Of a stretch of DNA of 19,492 nucleotides, positions 13,976-19,492 are shown piece after piece. The translations under genes and the position numbers were made by a program. Each line of letters opens with the position of its first letter. Positions within the stretch are counted from its first letter, which is position 1. The stretch is from assembly GCA_041488455.1 (NCBI GenBank), contig JBGPPG010000062.1, positions 1 through 19,492 on the forward strand. The letters are read 5' to 3'. A model generated the notes under the pieces. It made no database searches, was not told where the DNA came from, and worked only from the letters and a program-made list of their open reading frames with translations. Source of the DNA: DASQPE01 sp041488455. GTDB lineage: Bacteria > Gemmatimonadota > Gemmatimonadetes > Gemmatimonadales > GWC2-71-9.

Positions 13976-14454
13976 TTGGCGAAGCGGCGCTGGAGGGCCG
14001 CTGCGACCGCGGGGTGCACGAGACTATGGACGTCCCCGCCGTGCCGGGCGACTTCCCGAACCAGACTGGAGCTCAGGTAGGTGAGATCCACGGCCGGCAC
14101 CAGGAACACCGTCTCGAGCGACGGGTGCAGCTGCCGGTTCATGAGCGCCATCTGGAACTCGTACTCGAAGTCGCTCACGGCGCGGAGACCGCGGACCACC
14201 ATGGTGGCCCCCGCGCGTTTGGCGTAGGCGGCCAGGAGTCCGTCGAACGCCTCGAAGGAGATCCGCGGGTCGGTGCCGACGGCGGCGCGAAGCAGATCGA
14301 GCCGCTCCTCCACCGAGAACAGGGCCTGCTTGGCCCCGTTCATCGCGACCGCGACGATCAGGCGGTCGCAGAGGGCGAGGCTCCGGCGCACGAGGTCTTC
14401 GTGGCCGCGCGTGGGGGGATCGAACGAGCCCGGGTAGATCGCGATCCGCGTCAT
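13972..14454 (-). CDS. coaD: Pantetheine-phosphate adenylyltransferase
   Basis: 160-residue nucleotidyltransferase catalysing the penultimate step of coenzyme A synthesis, ATP plus 4'-phosphopantetheine to dephospho-CoA. The N-terminus IAIYPGSFDPPTRGHEDL (4-21) carries the TxGH nucleotidyltransferase motif (Thr15, His18). Other family blocks are VVRGLRAVSDFEYEFQMALMN (87-107) and YLSSSLVREVARHGG (126-140). Length matches the family. It overlaps rsmD upstream and pta downstream by 4 bases each (ATGA), so CoA supply and acetyl-CoA use are encoded side by side. Confidence 0.98.
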   Translation of the reverse strand: MTRIAIYPGSFDPPTRGHEDLVRRSLALCDRLIVAVAMNGAKQALFSVEERLDLLRAAVGTDPRISFEAFDGLLAAYAKRAGATMVVRGLRAVSDFEYEFQMALMNRQLHPSLETVFLVPAVDLTYLSSSLVREVARHGGDVHSLVHPAVAAALQRRFAK

Positions 14455-14966
14455 GAAGCGTGGCAGAAGGTGAGCGCGGTATCGCCGTACCGGCGGGAGT
14501 CGTCTCCGGGAAGGGCGAGGTCGGCGCGGTGCTCGACGGAAAGAATGCGCGCGAAGGGGCGCCGGCGGAAGAGCGCGACCAGCCGCTCGGCGGCGTCGGT
14601 GGTGTAAGGTGGATCCGCGAAGACCAGATCGAAGGCGTGCGGGGCGAGCCGGCCGGCGAAGCGGAGGGCGTCGGCGCGATGCACCCGCACCTCGTCGTCC
14701 ACGGCCAGCGCCGCGATGTTCGCCCGCAAGGCGTCGAGCGAGCCCGGCGCGAGCTCCACGAAGTCCACCGACGCCGCGCCCCGGGAGAGCGCTTCGAGGC
14801 CCAGCGCGCCGCTGCCGGCGAACAGGTCGGCCACGCGGGCGCCGGCGAGCGACGGCGCCAGGATGCTCATCCAGGCCTCGCGCACGCGGTCGGCCGTGGG
14901 GCGCACGCGCCCGGCCTTCGGCACGACGAGCCGCCGGCCGCCGAATCGTCCCGCGACGATCCGCAC
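14451..14966 (-). CDS. rsmD: 16S rRNA (guanine966-N2)-methyltransferase
   Basis: 171-residue Rossmann-fold SAM methyltransferase acting on G966 of 16S rRNA. It has VRIVAGRFGGRRLVVP (1-16), RPTADRVREAWMSIL (22-36), SAM motif I ADLFAGSGALGLEALSRGA (46-64) and the catalytic FADPPY (116-121). The start is GTG at 14966, one base after the recJ stop; the upstream frame is not family-like. The rsmD-coaD pairing is a common bacterial gene neighbourhood, and the junction overlaps as ATGA. Confidence 0.96.
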   Translation of the reverse strand: MRIVAGRFGGRRLVVPKAGRVRPTADRVREAWMSILAPSLAGARVADLFAGSGALGLEALSRGAASVDFVELAPGSLDALRANIAALAVDDEVRVHRADALRFAGRLAPHAFDLVFADPPYTTDAAERLVALFRRRPFARILSVEHRADLALPGDDSRRYGDTALTFCHAS

Positions 14967-14967
14967 G

Positions 14968-16686
14968 TCACGCCCGGGGCGTGTGAGGGCCGAGGGCGCA
15001 GAGCCGCGCCTGGAGCGTGCTGAATCCCTGCCAGTCGTTGGTCTCGAGCCGGAACGCGGCGTCCACCGGCCCGTCGCCGAGCCCGACGGCCCGGTCGGCC
15101 CACTGGAAGCCGATCGCCGAGAGCTGCGCGTCGCCGTCTTCCAGGACGCCCTTGAGGTGGCCGCTGCCCACGATCGCCCGACGGGCCAGCCGCACGCCCC
15201 GGACGCCGAGGACGGGCGCGGGGTTCCCCGCGCCGCAGGGCTCGAGATAGCGCGCGAGCCGCTCGAAGTCGCCGGTCGCCTCCGCGAGGGGGATCTCCAG
15301 GTCCACCCGCTGCTCCGGACCCAGGTCGTCCGGCGCGAGGCGCTGCCGCGCCACTTCCGTGAACCGCGCGCGGAACGCGTCGAGATTGCCCCGCTTGAGC
15401 GTGAGCCCCGCAGCCATGTGGTGCCCGCCGAACCGCTCGAGCAGATCGCCGCATGCCGTGAGCGCCGAGTGCAGGTCGAAGCGCGAGATGCTCCGGCCGG
15501 ATCCCTTGCCGACGTCGCCGTCGAAGGCAATGAGGAAGGTGGGGCGCCCGTAGCGCTCGACCACGCGTGAGGCAACGATTCCCACCACGCCGGGATGCCA
15601 GCCGTCGCCGTCGAGCACGATCCCCGCCTCCAGATCGCCCGCGTTCTCCACTTGCTCCAGCGCCTGCTCGAGGATGCGCTGGTCGATGAGCTGCCGTTCC
15701 GCGTTCAGGGCGTCGAGCGCGCGGGCCACCGTCATCGCTTCCGCGGGATTGTCGGTGAGGAGCAGCCGGAGGCCATCCGCTGCGTCGCCGATCCGCCCCG
15801 CCGCATTGAGGCGCGGCGCGAGGATGAACCCCACATGGCCGGCGCGGATCGAGCGCCCGGCAAGCCCTGCGGTCTCCACCAGCGCACGCAGGCCGGCCCA
15901 GCGGCTGTCCATGAGGAGCTTGAGCCCGTGCTTGACCAGTATCCGGTTCTCCCCGACCAGGGGCACGACGTCCGCCACCGTGGCGAGGGCCACGAAGTCG
16001 AGCAGATGGAGCGGGAGGTTGGGCGAGAGCCCCAGCGCGGGCACGAGCGCCTGGACCAGCTTGAACGCCACCCCGGCACCGCAGAGATTCGTCGCGCCGG
16101 ACCGGTCGGCCGGTTGCTGCGGGTCCAGTATCACGTCGGCCAAAGGCAGCGCGGGCCCCGGCAGATGGTGGTCGGTCACCAGTACGCCGATCCCCGCGCG
16201 CTTGGCGGCGGCCACGGTCTCGACCGCCGTGATGCCGCAGTCGCAGGTGATGATGAGCCCGGCTCCGATCGCCTGGGCCTGCGCCAGGCCCGCCGGGCCG
16301 AAGTCGTACCCGTCCCGGAGCCGGTGCGGGACGAACGCGGTGGCGTTGGCACCCGCGAGGCGCAGGGCCCGGGTGAGCAGCGCGGAGGCGCATTGGCCGT
16401 CCACGTCGTAGTCGCCGTGGACCAGGATCGGCACACCGCGCTGCACCGCACTCACGACGATCTCGACCGCCCGATCCATTCCCGCCAGCGCAAAGGGATC
16501 GGAGAGGTCTTCCAGGCTCGGACGCAGGAACCGTTGCGCGGCGTCGGAGGTGCCGTAGCCCCGTTGCACGAGGATTCCGGCCAGCGCGAGCGGCAGGTGA
16601 AGCGTGGACGCCAGCTCACGGACGCGGCCGTCGTCCGGGGCAGGGGCCACCACCCAGCGCTGCGGGAGCGCCGACAGCGTGGTCAC
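14968..16686 (-). CDS. recJ: Single-stranded-DNA-specific exonuclease RecJ
   Basis: 572-residue DHH-family 5'-3' single-strand nuclease used in recombination and mismatch and base-excision repair. The metal-binding set is DYDVDG (92-97), TCDCGI (147-152) and TDHH (171-174), followed by APRLNAAGRIGDA (290-302). The DHHA1 half carries GWHPGVVGIVASR (362-374), GSGRS (395-399) and FGGHHMAAG (419-427). A C-terminal OB-fold region follows. Length matches the family. The GTG at 16686 overlaps the stop of the zinc-ribbon gene as GTGA. Confidence 0.97.
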   Translation of the reverse strand: MTTLSALPQRWVVAPAPDDGRVRELASTLHLPLALAGILVQRGYGTSDAAQRFLRPSLEDLSDPFALAGMDRAVEIVVSAVQRGVPILVHGDYDVDGQCASALLTRALRLAGANATAFVPHRLRDGYDFGPAGLAQAQAIGAGLIITCDCGITAVETVAAAKRAGIGVLVTDHHLPGPALPLADVILDPQQPADRSGATNLCGAGVAFKLVQALVPALGLSPNLPLHLLDFVALATVADVVPLVGENRILVKHGLKLLMDSRWAGLRALVETAGLAGRSIRAGHVGFILAPRLNAAGRIGDAADGLRLLLTDNPAEAMTVARALDALNAERQLIDQRILEQALEQVENAGDLEAGIVLDGDGWHPGVVGIVASRVVERYGRPTFLIAFDGDVGKGSGRSISRFDLHSALTACGDLLERFGGHHMAAGLTLKRGNLDAFRARFTEVARQRLAPDDLGPEQRVDLEIPLAEATGDFERLARYLEPCGAGNPAPVLGVRGVRLARRAIVGSGHLKGVLEDGDAQLSAIGFQWADRAVGLGDGPVDAAFRLETNDWQGFSTLQARLCALGPHTPRA

Positions 16687-17390
16687 AGCTCGGCCGCGTA
16701 GAGAATCACGCCGCACGCCTCGCAGCCCTCGAGCAGCGCTCCCGACCGGATCTGGCTGCGCCGGTTGCGCGGCACCGCCGTGAAGCACGCGCCGCAGGCG
16801 TCGCCGCTGAGCGGAACGACCACGGCCGACGCCCGCGCCCGCCGCAGCCGGTCGTAGCGGATGCGCAGCGTCCGCTCCAGCAGCGCCGCCGAGCCTTCCC
16901 GCTCGCGGATCAGGTCGCCCCGCTCGGCTTCGAGCTGGCCACGCTGGTCCGCGAGCTCGACCCGGCGGGGTCCCTGCCCCGCCTCGACGCCCATGAGCTT
17001 CTGCTCCTCCTCGCCCACCCGCCCGCGAAGTGCGTCCACCCCGTCGGCGGACCGGACCCAGTCACCCTCCTCCTTGGCGATCACCGAGCGCGCGAGGTCC
17101 ATCTCCGCCATGAGCGTCGAGGCTTCCTTTGGATTGCGGACGAACTCCAGCTGTTTGCGGCGCCGCTCCTGGAGCTGCCGGTAGCTCTCGATCTTGGCCT
17201 CGAGCTCGTCCCGGCGCTTGGCGCCGTCGGCGGCGGCCCGCTCGGCCGCATCCCTGGCTCCGCGGGCGCGATCGAGCTCCTGATCCAGCTGAGCGACGTC
17301 GGCGTCGAGCGCGGCGATCCGCTCGTCCACCGCGACGATGGCGGCGTCCTTGGCTTGGAGGTCGAGCAGCTTCGACAGGTCAGGATGCAT
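16683..17390 (-). CDS. Coiled-coil C4-type zinc-ribbon protein
   Basis: 235-residue protein of the family with a long coiled-coil hairpin (about 5-180, dense in Glu, Arg, Leu and Ala) and a C-terminal zinc ribbon. The four metal ligands are CGAC at 199-202 and CEAC at 223-226, separated by AVPRNRRSQIRSG, a conserved family stretch. RNPKEASTLMAEM (85-97) is also characteristic. Some relatives bind RNA or partner proteins, but no firm function is known for most. The ATG at 17390 lies 33 bases after the dnaG stop, and its stop overlaps the recJ start, suggesting a link to nucleic-acid metabolism by context only. Confidence 0.9.
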   Translation of the reverse strand: MHPDLSKLLDLQAKDAAIVAVDERIAALDADVAQLDQELDRARGARDAAERAAADGAKRRDELEAKIESYRQLQERRRKQLEFVRNPKEASTLMAEMDLARSVIAKEEGDWVRSADGVDALRGRVGEEEQKLMGVEAGQGPRRVELADQRGQLEAERGDLIREREGSAALLERTLRIRYDRLRRARASAVVVPLSGDACGACFTAVPRNRRSQIRSGALLEGCEACGVILYAAEL

Positions 17391-17423
17391 CGACGGTACC
17401 TGGGTGACGGGGGGAAGACACGG

Positions 17424-19244
17424 TCAGCGGTGCGGCTGGCGGTGCCGCGCCAGCTGCCCGGAGCGAACATACCCGCGCTTGCGGGCGAACACGGGGAAGC
17501 GCGCATCCAGGTCCGCCAGCCGGCGCGCCTTCTCCGTGGGATCGGTGAGGCGAACGATCGTGCGATACTCCGGCCGCGCGGCGAGCGTCTGCTGGGCGGA
17601 CACGTAGTCCTCCGACGCCTGCTCCGCGGTCAGAACGGAAGCCCCGTCGCGCAGCTCGGTCCAGATGAGCGAGGCCTCGCCGGACAGCCCCTCCGGAAGC
17701 TGCGTGCCCGGGTCGCCCGATGGGATCCGGACGAGCGCGGCATACAGCTCCCTGAGTGCGGGCATCTCGAAGAGGTCGGGCGTGAGCTCCCGGCCTCCCA
17801 CCTCCCGCCACTCGGGCGATACTAGCATGGCGCGGAGCAGCTGCCGCTCGGCGCGGGCGCCGAACCGCGCGGTCCGCGTCGCCGGACCCGGCACGGGCTC
17901 GCGCGGCCGCGCATCCGTCGGAGCGCGCGCGGCGGCCGCCGGGCGCGGCGAGGCCGCCTGAGTGGCCGGACCGCGCGCCGCTTCCTCCGCGACCACCTCG
18001 CGCGGGACCCCGACCCGCTCGGCGGCGCGGCTGGTGTACAGCTCCCGCATCACCGGGTCCGCCGCCGCACGGATGGTGGGGAGCAGCTTGTCGAGCGCCT
18101 CGCGGCGCCGCTCGACCTTCTCGAACCAGCCCCGTTGCTCCAGGAGCTGGACCTTCCGCTCGAGCACGTCCATGGCGTCGCGGAGGAGCGGCGCCAGCGC
18201 GGCCGCGCCGGCGGCGCGCACCAGCGTGTCGGGGTCCTCGCCCGGCGGGAGGGTCGCCACCCTTACACGGACGCCGTGGCGGAGCAGCTCGTCACCGGCC
18301 CGGAAGGTGGCCTTGAGCCCGGCGTCGTCGCTGTCGTAGAGGAGGATGGCCGCCGGGGCGAAGCGGCGGAGCAGCGCGGCCTGGTCGGATGTGAGCCCGG
18401 TGCCGAGCGGAGCCACGACGTGATCGACGCCGGCGAGCACCAGCCGCAGGACGTCGAAGTAGCCCTCGACCAGGATGACCGACTGCTCCTGCCGGACGGG
18501 GCCCCTGGCCTGATGCAGGTTGTAGAGCAGGCGTCCCTTGTGAAACACCGCGCTCTCGGGGGAGTTGAGGTACTTCGGCTCGCCCGGGCCGAGGAGTCGT
18601 CCGCCGAAGCCGACGACGCGACCGCGCAGCTCGTGGATCGGGAAGAGCAGGCGTCCGCGGAACCGCGACCTGACGCTGCCGTCGTCCCGCCGCACGGCGA
18701 GCCCGCACTCCAGCAGCTCGCTCTCGCCGATGCCCAGCTCCGCCATCGCCGAGAAGAAGGCGTCGCCCGGCGGGGCCCACCCGAGCCCGTGCTGTGCCGC
18801 CTGCTCGATGGCGATGTCGCGGCCGGCGAGATAGTCGCGCGCGCCTTTCGCATCAGGGCGCTCGAGCAGCTGGCGGGCGAACCAGTCCTGCGCGGCGGCC
18901 ACGACGCCGTAGAGTGGCTCGAGCGGATCTGGTCCGCTCCGCGCCGTGCTCTCCGGAATCACGATGCCGCTCCGCCGCGCGATCTCCCGCACCGCCGTCG
19001 GATAGTCCATGCCGAAGCGCTTCATCAGCCAGCGGAACACATCACCCGACTCGTGGCAGACGAAGCAGTAGTACATCGCCCGCTTGGGAATGACTGCGAA
19101 GTTCCGGCTCTTGCCCCCATGGAAGGGGCACGGTCCCCGGAAGTCGGAGCCGGTGCGCTTCAGGTTGACGGACTCGCCGATGATCCCGATCAGATCCGCG
19201 CTGTCGCGGACCTGCTCGATGACGTCGTCGGGAATCATGCTCAC
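17424..19244 (-). CDS. dnaG: DNA primase
   Basis: 606-residue primase that synthesises RNA primers at the replication fork. The N-terminal CHC2 zinc finger has ligands Cys39, His42, Cys60 and Cys63 (CPFH ... YYCFVCHESGDVF). The TOPRIM catalytic core has VEGYFDVLRL (259-268), GTGLTSDQ (281-288) and YDSDDAG (303-309). A Pro/Ala-rich linker (about 422-455) leads to the C-terminal helicase-binding domain. The usual EKTPSF after the zinc finger CPFH reads GKSRNF here. GTG 19244 was chosen over ATG 19238 because it overlaps the mutS2 stop as GTGA and has GGAG 8 bases upstream. It lies between mutS2 and recJ rather than in the rpsU-dnaG-rpoD operon. Confidence 0.97.
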   Translation of the reverse strand: MSMIPDDVIEQVRDSADLIGIIGESVNLKRTGSDFRGPCPFHGGKSRNFAVIPKRAMYYCFVCHESGDVFRWLMKRFGMDYPTAVREIARRSGIVIPESTARSGPDPLEPLYGVVAAAQDWFARQLLERPDAKGARDYLAGRDIAIEQAAQHGLGWAPPGDAFFSAMAELGIGESELLECGLAVRRDDGSVRSRFRGRLLFPIHELRGRVVGFGGRLLGPGEPKYLNSPESAVFHKGRLLYNLHQARGPVRQEQSVILVEGYFDVLRLVLAGVDHVVAPLGTGLTSDQAALLRRFAPAAILLYDSDDAGLKATFRAGDELLRHGVRVRVATLPPGEDPDTLVRAAGAAALAPLLRDAMDVLERKVQLLEQRGWFEKVERRREALDKLLPTIRAAADPVMRELYTSRAAERVGVPREVVAEEAARGPATQAASPRPAAAARAPTDARPREPVPGPATRTARFGARAERQLLRAMLVSPEWREVGGRELTPDLFEMPALRELYAALVRIPSGDPGTQLPEGLSGEASLIWTELRDGASVLTAEQASEDYVSAQQTLAARPEYRTIVRLTDPTEKARRLADLDARFPVFARKRGYVRSGQLARHRQPHR

Positions 19245-19492
19245 GCGGAGAACTCCACGATCGTCACACCGGTGCCGCCCTGGTTCCGGGGCGCGAGGGC
19301 GAACCGCGCAACGCGGCGGTCGCCCTTCACGACCCGATGCACCCGCTCCCGGAGCACGCCGGTTCCCATGCCGTGAATGATGCGGAGGGAGGGATGTTCC
19401 GCCAACACCGCCGCGTCCACCGCGGCGACGGTCGCGGCCTCGGCCTCGTCGCCGGTCATCCCGCGCAGGTCGATCTCGAACGCCGCATCGGC
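19241..19492 (-). CDS. mutS2: Endonuclease MutS2, C-terminal Smr domain only
   Basis: Only the last 83 residues are inside the window. They form a complete-looking Smr nuclease domain with the LDLRG-type motif (IDLRGMTGDEAEAA), the active-site HGMGTGVLR and the closing GGTGVTIVEF. In MutS2 this domain follows the MutS-like ATPase part and acts on recombination intermediates or collided ribosomes. A free-standing Smr protein is possible since the upstream part is off the edge, but the closing sequence and position before dnaG favour MutS2. The stop overlaps the dnaG start as GTGA. Confidence 0.85.
   Translation of the reverse strand, partial: ADAAFEIDLRGMTGDEAEAATVAAVDAAVLAEHPSLRIIHGMGTGVLRERVHRVVKGDRRVARFALAPRNQGGTGVTIVEFSA

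Overview
The window is a compact, very GC-rich bacterial chromosome segment (most 60-base blocks look about 65-78% GC). Every gene I can support lies on the minus strand, so transcription runs from high to low coordinates. The long plus-strand frames are antisense shadows caused by GC-biased codon use. It is a core-genome region with no tRNA, rRNA, CRISPR array or insertion sequence that I can see. The lineage cannot be fixed from sequence alone. A Gemmatimonadota-like origin is a low-confidence guess, from the composition, the gene order and the unusual DnaG zinc-finger wording (GGKSRNF, FVCHESGDVF).

Reading in transcription order: the window opens in the Smr domain at the end of mutS2 (right edge), followed by dnaG, a coiled-coil C4 zinc-ribbon gene, recJ, rsmD, coaD and pta. 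Next comes a partner-switching signalling set (STAS antagonist, RsbW-like kinase, GAF-SpoIIE phosphatase) and then rsmA. These genes are separated by at most about 50 bases, and several overlap by 4 bases. A probable promoter in the 3' end of rsmA and a perfect Rex operator right after the rsmA stop start the rex gene.

Between rex and arcA is a long imperfect inverted repeat in which each arm is four tandem heptamers. Downstream, arginine deiminase, a DnaQ-like exonuclease, a metallo-beta-lactamase-fold hydrolase and an OafA-type membrane acyltransferase follow each other with GTGA stop/start overlaps at all three junctions. The acyltransferase gene is visibly poorer in GC than its neighbours.

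A 256-base gap separates the acyltransferase from the translation operon infC-rpmI-rplT-pheS-pheT. It holds a near-consensus promoter (TTGACA, 17 bases, TACACT), a leader of about 170 nt with several hairpins, and an intrinsic terminator just before the infC ribosome binding site. This is the layout of an attenuated leader. infC has no ATG, GTG or TTG start at the right place and most likely begins at CTG, in keeping with the non-AUG start of infC in other bacteria. pheT runs off the left edge with only its last residues missing.

The most noteworthy points are the infC leader and start, the heptamer inverted repeat ahead of arcA, the Rex operator arrangement, and the tightly coupled arcA operon, which has none of the usual arginine deiminase pathway partners.
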